Positions 53,401 to 63,946 of a stretch of DNA of 64,000 nt are shown here, one piece after another. Source of the stretch: Saitoella complicata NRRL Y-17804 (lineage: Eukaryota; Ascomycota; Saitoellomycetes; Saitoellales; Saitoellaceae). Made by a program: the position numbers and the translations under genes. The DNA lies in the NCBI RefSeq assembly GCF_001661265.1, contig NW_017566997.1:62001-126000 (forward strand), in the 5' to 3' direction. Every line of letters begins with the position of its first letter. The first letter of the stretch is position 1. The notes under the pieces were generated by a model. It did no database searches. It saw only the letters and a program-made list of their open reading frames with translations, and was not told where the DNA came from.

Positions 53401-55168
53401 GAGGCAAATTAAGCGGAGAATATGGATGGACACATGGACAGCTATGCTGCTCTGCGAAGATAGGACGAGGATGCCGGAGGATGAGATCGTGGCTTTTTCG
53501 CAGGCGGCATCACATCCGCCTTATATGCTTCAGTTCCATGGCACAGCTGCCGAACGTCATGTTGAGAATCTAAAGCTGACTCGAACGATTGGTCTCAAGG
53601 CCTACAAGGCGGCTTGCGAGCCACTGGCGGCTGAAACTATCGCATTGCGGCGGAAGATCTACAACGAGTTTGTCGGGCCGGATTGCTTCTATACGCCTCC
53701 GCAACCATGGCGTGGAAAAGGCGTAACTACTTGGTTCGGGAAGGCGTATGTGGCCCCTTTCCCGTTCACTGTTGTTCTCGTTTACGACGAAGTGCCGATC
53801 TCAGTATCACTTAGCGAACCCTGGGAGATCCAGAGATACGTTGAGCAGAATGAGGATCGTGAGGTGAAGCGAAGGAGAAGGGTTCGTCAAATGATCAGAG
53901 CACTGGATGGGCAGACAGTTTATCGCCCCTATGTCAAGATGCCGCAGTTTGATATGGAGAACATTACTTCGAGGTTGAAAGGCAAGCAGTCGTATGCCAA
54001 AATCAATGAGGCTCTGCAGTACTCTGAAGGTATCCTGCGCATCCAGCACCGCCGTCAAGACCTCTGGCATGAGAAGAACATGAACGCAGGGTTCGATGTG
54101 ACGATCACGTACAGCACTACAGAAACCGGGCGCTTCAGAAAGAAATCGAAGGAACGGGTCAAGATCAGCGGCGAACTGATTGGAGTGACGTCGGACTTCC
54201 GCTTGACGCCTGCTCTGGAATCTCTCTTCATCAATAATCGTTCGACGTTGGAGCGCGGTTTGACGGACTGGTTGGATACGTTGAGAAGTTACGCTGACTA
54301 TTGGCGAAACGAGGCATTGCAGAAGGAGCGGATCCTATCCTATGCATTCCAAATGAATGTTTTCAACACGCCGACGATCCGCTACCCTCAACTGCCCAAG
54401 GTCTTAGAAGAGACGGAGGTGGACCCGATCATCCTCGATCTGCCTGAATGGTCGAAGCCGAGCCTTATCTACCTGTACGAACGATTACGTGTGGTAAACC
54501 GCTCAAGACTACATCAATGGTGGTACCTCTTCTGGGATGATTTCTGGCGAAGAAATTATGTTGCACTGCGGTCCCTCAAGTTATTCGAAATGGACTTCTC
54601 ACCCACCTCGCCCACCAGCATTTGCTATACCCCAATGCCACGCGAAAAGCTTGAAGTCTTCCTCCGTTCTCGTGGGCTGTGGAAAGGACGATGGACTCCA
54701 CGCGCCTTCCATGATGGTCTGCTAAACAGGATCTATCTTCGCTGTGAGGCGATTGTGTATGGGTATGGCGAGATCAGTGAATCGAAGATGATCTCTGTCA
54801 GCGAGAGCATGGCGGCGAATAGGATTTCGATCGGGAACACGCCGATCATTCGAGTCAAGTTAACACCCCCAAAGCGGATCCCGTTATCGAGGATGTTTAG
54901 CCGCGATTCTGCTTCGACTGCAACCGTTGTTGGTGATATCGAGATGGGGACTTTGCATGATATTCCGGAAGAAGATGAAAGGAAGGGTTTGACTACACCT
55001 GTTTCCACAGCTGTGTCCTCTCCTAAGACGTCGTCGGTCACGGCTTCCAAGGTTGAGGAGGTGAGAGATGTGTTGTTGCATTCTATGGATGAGGGAAAGA
55101 AGCTGGAGGATGTTCATCCTGAAGATGGAGATAGTGGAGACAGTGATAGCGAGGAGTTGTACTTTTGA
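50408..55168 (+). CDS. Large multi-pass membrane protein of unknown function with NPFxD motifs
   Basis: Exons 50408-51636, 51701-52418 and 52457-55168 give 1552 residues. The first 600 residues are polar and probably cytosolic. They include two NPFxD-type endocytic motifs (NPFADE near 176 and NPFLDA near 200) and a duplicated segment (NTISTKPAS and STVSTKPAS). About eight hydrophobic segments follow between residues 600 and 960: IFLGLFLLIALLLLWKFM, IITIFFLTTLYLPVMKLAV, WVYLVLPVAFIAVCSIGIYM, IYVLLTKLFYILLIDVV, AFMLVLLGIHVATMVL and others. The remaining 600 residues are a soluble domain with conserved-looking blocks (FPFTVVLVYDEVPISVSLSE, GELIGVTSDFRLTPALESLF, LHQWWYLFWDDFWRRNYVAL). The acidic tail ends DSDSEELYF. 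No catalytic motif is recognised. A channel, scramblase or transporter is possible, but I cannot assign a family. Confidence 0.8.
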
Positions 55169-55464
55169 AGGCGGCCATGAGCGTGGGATTTTGCTAAGTT
55201 CAAGCTGTGTGGAGGAATAAGTAGTCCTATCTGGTTTGAACACAGCCAGGATACATGATGCGCATTAATTCATCTCTTTTTCCATTTTTCCATGCTCTAT
55301 GTTCGCTCTGTTTGGGAGAGTTTAACCACGTATTGCGCTCCCGCATATACTCCCAGGCCTCTCCAAACCACATGGACCTAACTACAACTTTTACCAACGT
55401 CTCCTATTGCTACTCTACTTTGCTCAAACTTACATTCTCTACGAAACGAAACACATTATCAATT

Positions 55465-56430
55465 ATGGCTTGCTTTATTCCTACCAGCTGTACCATCACC
55501 AAAGCCATCCACCCTTTTCCTCTCCCGCCGTCACCCCCTATCACCCCCGTTACCTCCCTCCTTTCTGAAATCGACTCAGCTTCCAACAAACGCAGCTGCA
55601 GTATTATCAGGAATGACGGGATTTTCGAGCCGAGAGAGGGGGATATGAAGACGAAGTACGGAAGCATGTCGGCGCTGATGAGGGAGGTGATCGCGATCCA
55701 GGAGTTGAGGAATGAACGTATCAAGGTCCATCGCGGGATCGGGCGACTCATCAAGGACTATAAAAATGAGTTTGAGAAGAAAATTGTCGAGATCAAGGAC
55801 AACCCTGGGGATGTATGCGCCTCGAATACGGAGTCACTTACCACTCAGCGTGCGAAGGTGCAGGACGGGTTCAGAAACGCACTGAATGCCAGAAAAGAAC
55901 ATCTGCATGCGCTCAGTACCACGTTAAACTCGGTCAAGGCGACGCTTGCCGGCGTCAAGGCTAGGAATGCGGACTTGCGTGCGAAGATCCGGGAGGAGTA
56001 TTTTGACAGCACCACTTCAGGAACATCTCGCCCGAGTTCTTTCACCCAGTGTTGCTCACCCCTCACTCTGCTCATGTCAACGCCTCAGCAGATGCCCAAT
56101 ATCGAAGCTTGTATCGCGGCGGACAAGCCTGAGTACACGGAGGTCGTTACTCCCACGCCTGGCATCATGATCGAACCCACGTCGCCGACAACCCGCAAAC
56201 TTACCCGTCCTGCGAAGGGATCTCTCGAAGAATTTCTTTTGCTTGAGAAAGTCTTGTGTGGAGCGCCTACTCGGAACATCGACGCGGATGCGGGAACCGC
56301 CGAGACTCAGGAGCTGGAGAGCGAGAGAATCAACCCAGTGTCGGAGGAGGAGAGAAGAGTTGTTAGAGAAATGTGGGAGGAGGGGATAGTTAGTGTTGCC
56401 TGGCCTGGTGATTGTAACGGTATCCACTAA
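55465..56430 (+). CDS. Unrecognised coiled-coil protein
   Basis: A 321-residue reading from the Met at 55465 (MACFIPTSCTITKAIHPFPL). The frame is open further upstream to 55258, but that part has no sensible composition. The middle is a long amphipathic helix or coiled coil: SMSALMREVIAIQELRNERI, RGIGRLIKDYKNEFEKKIVE, RNALNARKEHLHALSTTLNS, ending KARNADLRAKIREEYF. A Ser/Thr/Pro-rich stretch follows. The conserved-looking C-terminal part is GSLEEFLLLEKVLCGAPTR and SEEERRVVREMWEEGIVSV. No localisation signal or enzyme motif is seen. The codon pattern and helical periodicity support coding. It sits 297 bp after the large membrane protein gene and 178 bp before the OBAP-like gene. Confidence 0.6.
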   Translation: MACFIPTSCTITKAIHPFPLPPSPPITPVTSLLSEIDSASNKRSCSIIRNDGIFEPREGDMKTKYGSMSALMREVIAIQELRNERIKVHRGIGRLIKDYKNEFEKKIVEIKDNPGDVCASNTESLTTQRAKVQDGFRNALNARKEHLHALSTTLNSVKATLAGVKARNADLRAKIREEYFDSTTSGTSRPSSFTQCCSPLTLLMSTPQQMPNIEACIAADKPEYTEVVTPTPGIMIEPTSPTTRKLTRPAKGSLEEFLLLEKVLCGAPTRNIDADAGTAETQELESERINPVSEEERRVVREMWEEGIVSVAWPGDCNGIH

Positions 56431-56608
56431 AGAAAGTGTAGGAGAAAGTGTGGAGTTTCTTTCTTTTTCGGATGGATTCGGATTCAATAGCAGCAGTATT
56501 TATTTCGGAATCCCGATCCTGACGTCATGCATCACCAACTCCATTCGAAATCCAGCTCACCACCAACTCGCGATTGCAACACCGATTGTTCCCATCAACA
56601 CCACCGAA

Positions 56609-57410
56609 ATGACATCCTGCCACGAGCCCACTGTCCCCGGCGAACCGCGCTCCTGGACATCCATAGCCCTTGACACGGCCGCCTCCATGACCCAGGTCCG
56701 TCTCTCCTCCTCCTCACAACCTGACTACTAACCCGCGAGTCATACAGTCCTTCCACCCCCTCAAAAACATCTGCGCCCATCTCAACGGCCTCCACGTCTA
56801 CTCCGACGACCCAACCCGCCACGTAGAAACAACCCACTACTGCTCCCACCACACCGAAGACATGCGTCAATGTATCCTCTACGACGGCCCCGGTCCCAAC
56901 GCTCGCTTGATTGGGGTAGAGTACATGATTACCGAGAAGCTCTTCAAGGATCTCCCGCCGGAGGAGAAGAAGTATTGGCACTCCCACGTTTACGAGGCGA
57001 AGAGTGGGATGTTGATCATGCCCAAACCCGCGACGATGCCCGGGCCGATCTGGGATGCAGCCGAGTTGCAGGAGATGGAACAAGTCGTTCACCTATACGG
57101 CAAGACAATCCACCTCTGGCAAGTCGACCGAGGCGACACCCTCCCCCTCGGCGAACCGAAACTCATGATGTCCTTTACTTCGCCGACCCAGCTTCCTACC
57201 GCCGCGTTGCAGGACAGGGATGAGAGATATTCGACTGATTACCTTAAGAAGCGGGAACTGCGTAAAGATTTGCCGGAGCCGGAGACGGATGAGTTGGCCG
57301 ATGGATGGGTTAAGGGGAGGGGAATCAGGTTTGAAGGTGTTGAGGTCCCGGTGAAGGGAAGTCCGGCGGTTAGTGACAGGTTGGGTGGCGAGCCGGAGCA
57401 GGCAGCGTGA
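56609..57410 (+). CDS. Oil-body-associated-type protein (DUF1264)
   Basis: Exons 56609-56695 and 56748-57410 give 249 residues. The 52-bp intron has a canonical branch point (tactaac). The DUF1264/OBAP signature is clear: NICAHLNGLHVYSDDPTRHV, THYCSHHTEDMRQCILYDG, ARLIGVEYMITEKLF and EKKYWHSHVYEAKSGML, then YGKTIHLWQVDRGDTLPLGE. Plant members associate with seed lipid droplets, and homologues occur widely in fungi and bacteria. The conserved His and Cys in HYCSH and WHSH suggest a metal or cofactor site, but no enzymatic role is established. There is no membrane segment. It is convergent with cyclin B, 433 bp away. Confidence 0.87.
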
Positions 57411-57843
57411 TTCTTTCATGCTCTACGAAGATACAAACGATCGGTCAGACGTGTGACAACGACACATTCATTTGCATAGCGATAAGCGATATATATTCCT
57501 TTCACTCACTCGTTCGTCTCAATATTAGTAATTATACACCACATAAAAGCCCAAAGCAACTGCAATCGGCCACAAAGCATCTCATGCAAACGAACAACCA
57601 AGCCAACAAAGCATAAAAGAGGTAAAAACGAACTGTCAGGTAGCGAAAATGAAGAAAAAGAGAAAAACAACCTCATAAGGGTCCCGATCAATGGGTATCA
57701 TGCAACGGAAACAACAGAACACACAAACAAACCAGACCGTGTATCTTCAAACACGCAGACGCATAATGAAAGAGTGTCCTTGATCACTCCAATACTTCTT
57801 TTCCCTTCGTCCCCTTGAAACTCAATTGAATGCATCCGGCTGC
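57411..57843. other. Convergent 3' spacer between the OBAP-like gene and cyclin B
   Basis: 433 bp, A-rich on the plus strand, holding the two 3' UTRs. No gene, RNA or repeat was seen. Confidence 0.55.
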
Positions 57844-59434
57844 TTAATAACGCCCCTTCATCCACTCCTCCACAAACCGACTCGCCTTCTTGAACTTCCT
57901 ATCCGCATACTTCTCATACACAGACCGGTGAGAAACCTTGGGCTGCCTAAGCATACCATCAATCAAACACTCAACAGCGGGATCCAACTGTCCCTGAGTG
58001 TATCCAGAATAGTACAGGTGCGCCTCAGTCCAGATGCCGCCCTCCTCGTCAGACTTGCCGAGCATGGTGCGGGCGAGATAGTGCGCGACGGCAGCCACGA
58101 ACGACGGAGGGGCTCCGACGAACTTGCGCTCGCAGAGGGTGACTTCCATGAGGTACTTGGCGAGGGTACGGGTGTCGAGGTCGTAGTCGTCTGCCTTCGA
58201 GATACGACGGAGGAAGGACATCGGTCCGGGCCATCCGAGCTCAAAGTTGAGCATATTAATCATGAACCTCTCAGCCTTCAAGACCTCCTCGGCAGTGTAG
58301 CCACGGTCGACCATGAAGACGATCTCGTGAACGGAGGGACATTGGATCTCCTCGTACTTGGCAGCGACAAAGAGAGCGGCCGCACCAACGAGCTGCAGCT
58401 TTTGGAGGGAGACAACCTTGAGAGAGAGAAAACGGTCGACGTAGTTGATGCAGAGGTAGAGAGTTTCGGGCAAGAGCCTGAAACGGGCGTGGACCTGGAC
58501 GAGCCAGTCGACGAGGACAGCACGCATGTGCCACTCAATCTCGGTCTGGTGCTCCATGTACCGAGGGTTGGGCAACATCTTCATCTCCAAATCCTTCATG
58601 TAGCTGAAGATCTCGTCAGAGTACTCACTGACCATGGTGGTGTCCCAAGGGTCGTGCTCGTCGACGAACTGATCCTGCACAGCACGGAGTTCGGCGGCTT
58701 GCGAGTGAGTGAGCTTGAATGCACCAGCCATGTGTGGGTCGATGTTCATGGTGATGGAGTGATCGACAAGGGCAATGGAATTGCCGCTGAAGGCGCCAAC
58801 AGAGTGCTCGCCAACGGATGAGAGGTCCTGGTCCTCCTCAATATCCTCATCAGAGAGGTCTTCCTCGGCAGAAGTAGTCTCCTCCTCATCATCGAGATCC
58901 ATACCGGACGCATCAGCCAAAACCTGAACGGTATGGCTCTTCTTCAACAAGTTGGGCTTGACGTCAACCTGCTCCTCCTTCTGGACCATTACATTGGTCT
59001 TAGCAGCAAGGGGAACGCGAGAAGATCGAGGACGGGCGACATCGATAGCTTTGACGGGGATGGAAGACTTTTGTTGTTCTTGCTTGACGGCGTTGGAGAG
59101 ATCGCCGAGAGCGGCGCGTTTAGCACCTGTCTTCAAGCCAACGGTGGTGGTGGTAGGCTTAGTGGCCATAACGTTTTTGGTGGCCATGGGAATACGCGGA
59201 GCAGCGTTTTCGTCGTTGTTCTTGACGCGAGATCTAGTTCTCTGTTCATGTCTGTTAGCATATAGTTCCAGGAATCGGTATGTGTGGGATGTATGCTGTG
59301 GAGAAAGGGGCCCGAGCGTTCATAACAAAGAAGAAAATACAGCATTGAGCAGCATTTACTCTGGTAAAAACGCATGAAACCCTCTCAGGAAGCATACAGT
59401 ACCTCTATTGAGCACTCACCCTGGCGATATCCAT
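57844..59434 (-). CDS. G2/M B-type cyclin
   Basis: Regulatory partner of Cdk1 at mitosis. Exon 1 is just 15 nt (59420-59434, MDIAR), intron 1 is 178 bp (59242-59419), and exon 2 is 57844-59241, giving 470 residues. A destruction box is intact in KRAALGDLSNAV (RxxLxxLxN) near residue 46, so APC/C-dependent turnover is expected. An acidic segment (DLDDEEETTSAEEDLSDEDI) precedes the cyclin box. The box has MRAVLVDWLVQVHARFRLLP (MRxILxDWLxxVH) and LYLCINYVDRFLSLKVV, then FVAAKYEEIQCPSVHEIVFM. The C-terminal cyclin fold reads LAKYLMEVTLCERKF and ends VYEKYADRKFKKASRFVEEW. A single B-type gene lies in the window. Its 5' exon and long intron resemble those of the HAM1-like gene. Confidence 0.93.
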
Positions 59435-60239
59435 AGAAACTGTAGGAGGAATAAAAATGAAAGTGAAAAGTTGAAAAGTAGTGAGAGAGTGTCGTAAAAG
59501 CTGAAAGGTCGAAAGAACGTGTTAACGAGTCGGTAAAGAAAGCTTGACTCGAGTTGAATGCCGCGAAAAAGGTCGTAGAGAGTGTGATTGACGTGTAGCT
59601 AAAAGCGGAGTAAAGCTGCGGAAGTGCGAGAAGTTGATATAAAGAGAGAGCGGAGTCGTAGAGAACGGATTGGTTGGATTGAAAGCTGTTTTGAGAAGGG
59701 CTCGCTTGAACTGCTGCAGAGGACCAAGTTGGATGGTGTATGGTCTCGTGTATCAGCAGGGAGTAGCGATGGTTTTGCTTGTGGATGGTCTGCCGCGGGA
59801 CCCGTCGCTAGGAGTTTGTGTGTGTTTACCTCACCGCACTGCAGGGGGCTCGTAGTACCCCCGCTAGCCGACGCTTGCCGCTCTCCTGGCAGGAATACGG
59901 CCCCGCGTAGAAAACAAGAATTGGCAATGGATGGAACAAAGAAAACAGCATGCTTCGAAGCGCCGTCTAGGGGTCCTCTTGCCAGTGACGTGCCCGTAGT
60001 GAACCTTAATTGGCGATCCGCGACATTCCTAAGCGAAGGATCGGGTTAGCCAAATACCCCGGGGATCTGGAATGCGGAGGAATGCTCAGACTGGATCTTC
60101 TTTGTTCTTTTAATCTCAATTAACCCGTGAGCTATGACGAAATGACATTCTTGATCCCTGTACACCAAAACTCCAAAGTTCCCATCGTAATCGTAATTGC
60201 AAACCCACGCATACATCCTGCGTCAGACGCGTCTTGAGT
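59435..60239. other. 805-bp spacer with the cyclin B promoter
   Basis: Lies between cyclin B (start 59434, minus) and the stop of the Pol delta gene. An ORF at 59624-60049 has no recognisable content. On the minus strand near 59570 is TTTTTCGCGGC, an E2F/MBF-like core that could serve cyclin B. No RNA gene was seen. Confidence 0.5.
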
Positions 60240-63200
60240 CTACCAGCTCGCGTCAAACCTCTCCAAAGTCGAACTCGCCTCCTGCATATCCTTCTGCGCC
60301 TTCTTCCTCATATAGAAGATAGGACAATCCTTACTCGAGCACAAAACATCCTGATGCAAACTCCCCTGACAGCGTTGACACTGCGTCCACAACCTCGCGA
60401 ACCTGACCTCCAACTCGTTCATGTTGGTCAATTGCTTCTGGTAGAGCTCACCGACACGTGCTGCACAGTTGGGACAAACGGCGCCCTTCTGTCCGGGCTT
60501 GAGGGGTGTTTTGCATCCCATACACGTTTCGGTCTTGACAGCAAACCTCATCAATCCACCCACACTCGCCGAGGGAGCAGCAACGCTGATCGAACGCGTA
60601 TGATCACCTGCCAACAACAAATTTGCCTTCTCACCCAAAATGGGCTCGAAAATCCTCATCAGTGGTTTCGACAACTGGTTCTCCAAGTAATACTTGGTAT
60701 CAATCGGAAGATTGTTCTCCAAAACGTAAATCGGATCCTCAGAACACTGGTAGAACTTGTCTCCCTTAGCACCCTTAACAATGACATATGCAACACGATC
60801 ACCCAACGCCGGCGCAGATCCCGGATCACGCTTCCTCATCTTCTCAGCGAGCTCCGTATGCGCCTGCTTAGCCGCATAATCCGCCTTGACGAGAGCCTTC
60901 GTGATAACAAGCTGTGACATATCAACCTTATTCTGCAGCAGATCCGCAATGATGTTCTTCGTATACTGCTGTGCCCCCTCAACATCCTGATCAATCAACA
61001 TCTTTCTCAGCGCGGTATCGATGACGTTCTGCACCAACCGACAGTTATCACGACGCACAGTCTCGATACCCTTCGAGTCCATCTTGTCGTACTTATCCGC
61101 TCTCGTCCAGTAAAGTCCGGCATACCTCTTCTTCGAAATCAGCAAGTACGGATAATAGCACTTCTCGAACTCCAACTTGATCGGCTTGACGAACTTCGTA
61201 CTCACGTATTCCGCAGCTTCCTGACCAAGTCTCATACATTCTGCCAGATCCTTGGGACCGAACTTGACCATGACGGAATCGGTATCACCGTAGATGACGA
61301 CAGCAGAGTGACTGTATCCATTCTCAACACAGTATTTCTTCTCCACCTCCTCCTTGGTCCGCTCAATCATCTGACGACCATACGCAGTCGTACTCGACGA
61401 AATCGCCAAACAAGGCAACTTTCCAACCGTAGCACCAGTGAAACCATACACAGAGTTCGCAGAGATCTTCAACGCCAACTGTCGACCATCCAACACGGCC
61501 TTCTTGAACGGATCCGTCTCCTTCTTCAGATCTGCCTTGGCCTTCTTACGCGCACTCAGCAAGTCCTCCAGAATTGTCGGCAACAGTCCCTTGCGGTGCT
61601 CAGACTTGACGAAGTAATCACCGTTCGGGGTCTGGATGTAGTCCTTATCCTTGACCAACCCCAGACGCTGAATCGTCGCGTTCTGCAGAAGCGTGGTATA
61701 ACACAAATTATGTGCCATGATAATCGACGGATAAAGAGACGCGAAATCGAGCGTGGCGATCGGGACGTCATAGTATCCCCTCGTCGGCTCAATAACCGTC
61801 GCACCTTCATATTGTTCATCACCCCCACCCTCACTCTTCAAACTTGGCACAACCAGGCCCTCATCCGCGGCCTTTCGGAAAAGCTGCGAGATAACCTTGA
61901 TCTGCTGTCCTCTCGCCAATAAATAGTTGAAAGGAACACCGGTGACACGGGCCATCTCAGTATAGTTGACGAAACACATGAGTTTGTCCATCAATCTCTG
62001 TGGCAAGTATGCATCTTTCAAACAGTATACAGCCAATCTTCGTCGAGTCTCGGCTGTTCCGTTTTGCAGGTCCGTAATGATAGAGTGGTGCACATCCTCC
62101 TTCTGCTCCCCCAAGAAGTGCGCACATACAGAGTTAAGGGTGTACGAGCGTAACTTGTAATCACGATGCATCACCTGCAACATATCCAATTGCAATCGTC
62201 CCTCGATATTCGTCTGCTTCGACTCACGCGTTCCGTGGGCCTTCGAAGAGAAAGTCGTATCCCTCGCCTCAGACCTCTGTGTTTTGATCCGTCCCAACTT
62301 CGGGAACTCATGTACTTTCAAGTGCTTCGCACGGTCGAGCAAGTACGGCAAGTCGAAGTTGGCGATGTTGTAACCGATAATAACATCCGGATCAACTTCC
62401 CTCACGAAATCAGTCCAGCTGGCCAACATCTTTCCCTGGTCCTGGAAGTCGAAAACCTGCGCACCAGAGATGGGCAAACAAGTATCCACTGTAAAGATAT
62501 TCCGCACGAACGGCCTGGGCTCACCAAACGTCGTTACCACATTCGCGATCTGAATGACAGGATCATGGTTCGGTTCGGGAAAGACACCCTTACGACCCGC
62601 ACACTCGATATCGAATGACAGAACTCTGAGCGGAGCCATCTTGCCCCAGTCACCCTGTGGCGCATGGGAAATCAAATGATTCCACGGAATGGAACACTCG
62701 ATCTGGCATGTTCCAATCTTCTTGTCCTCAGACGTAAGCGAATACTTCCCTGCCGGTAACTCAACCCAATTCATCCCAACAAGCTTCGTATCAATCATAA
62801 ACCTTAACTCGTTCGCGATATTATCAAACGTTGTCGTCGGCCCCGGAAACATATCATTAAAATTGATTCCCTCCCTCTCAAACACACCCCTAACCTTCGG
62901 CAAATACTTTGGATCCTTCAAGATGATCTTCAAGAACGGGTTTTTAGAGCCGCCTGCATACCCATATAAATTCGTCTTCATCGCAATTTGGACAGCGTGG
63001 ACGATTGCTGAGGATTGCGCGAGGTGAGAGTCGAGGGCTTCTTTGAAGGCTGGAAGCATGTGTGTTTGGAAACCGGGTGGGGCGGGGACGTAGATGTAGG
63101 GCATGAAGTTTGTAACGTGGCAAAGGATGGAGTTGCCGGCTTCTGTGACACCGAAGAGTCTGAGGGTGGGTCCACGCGAGTCAGTGCTCTCATCAATATC

Positions 63201-63526
63201 AATCTGCTGAAACACTGTGTGTCTTATCAGCATTTATCCAAAAGATGAGCCTCAAGGTACATACCAATCGAGTCTGTGTTCGGATTAATCTTCGCCAACA
63301 CCGGTCTCGCCCACTTCTGATCCGTCTCCATGCTCTCACCCTCATGACTTCTAATCTCCTGTGTCAACTTCTCGAGATCATCCTCGAAGCTGGTTTTCTG
63401 AGTTTGTGGAGGTCGTTCACCGCGGGTGAGCTTGGAGTCCGGGAGATGGGTGTTGAGGTGTCTGGCACGTTTTGCAGGAGGGAGGTTGTCCGCTGACGGG
63501 GAAGGGCGGAGAGGCATGGCTGGCAT
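60240..63526 (-). CDS. POL3: DNA polymerase delta catalytic subunit
   Basis: Replicative family B polymerase with 3'-5' proofreading, main lagging-strand enzyme. Exons 63265-63526 and 60240-63214 are joined by a 50-bp intron and give 1078 residues, close to yeast Pol3. The exonuclease motifs are intact: Exo [14 protein letters not shown], Exo [16 protein letters not shown], Exo [15 protein letters not shown]. The polymerase motifs are intact: [48 protein letters not shown], and the KKRY block [13 protein letters not shown]. The C-terminus has both Cys clusters: Cys[12 protein letters not shown] with CPNC, and Cys[15 protein letters not shown] with [11 protein letters not shown], the iron-sulphur site that binds the B-subunit. 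The start at 63526 ([20 protein letters not shown]) is the first ATG and leads into a basic nuclear signal. Confidence 0.96.
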
Positions 63527-63651
63527 GCTACTGACGGAACTGCTAATCAAACACGAGACACTGGCTGTTCAGAAGGAGTAGGTAGTCGGAGAAGGTCGGT
63601 GGTACAATGCGTTCTCGAGATTCGTTCAGGTGGACGCGCCTCTACGCCGGG

Positions 63652-63659
63652 TTTCGCGT
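63652..63659. promoter_or_regulatory. MBF/E2F-like site upstream of POL3
   Basis: TTTCGCGT on the plus strand, that is ACGCGAAA on the POL3 strand, about 126-133 bp upstream of the start. ACGCGAAA merges the MCB and SCB cores recognised by fungal MBF/SBF. A second GACGCG core lies at about 63633. S-phase control of POL3 by MBF is known in yeasts; its use here is inferred. Confidence 0.4.
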
Positions 63660-63795
63660 CCGACTTCGTGTGCGTAAATTAAGGCCGTGATTGGAGAGTT
63701 AATAAGGTCATGACAATGTCGACGAAAACAGTAGAAAACCTATGGTTGGATTAAAGGGAAATTTCGGTTTATCTGTCTCCTGATACAAGTTGATT

Positions 63796-63942
63796 ATGTC
63801 AAGCCCGCCGCACCCCCCTGCACCCGATGTTGTTACTTCGGGCCACGTTACTATTAATAACTTCTCCCTCAAACACCAGTCCATTCCAGCATTCACCCCG
63901 TCTGATCCCTCGCCATTACCTCTGACCGACCATTTCGCCTGA
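63796..63942 (+). CDS. Small ORF of 48 residues, possible uORF or first exon
   Basis: Starts MSSPPHPPAPDVVTSGHVTI and ends DPSPLPLTDHFA before a TGA. Its composition is protein-like but matches nothing I know. It ends 4 bp before the next ATG at 63947, so it could be an upstream ORF of the gene that begins there, or part of an exon if an intron is used. It is divergent from POL3. Confidence 0.25.
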   Translation: MSSPPHPPAPDVVTSGHVTINNFSLKHQSIPAFTPSDPSPLPLTDHFA

Positions 63943-63946
63943 GGGA

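Noticed and set aside
59624-60049. A 141-codon ORF between cyclin B and POL3
   Set aside because: No recognisable composition, and it lies across the expected cyclin B promoter. Treated as chance.
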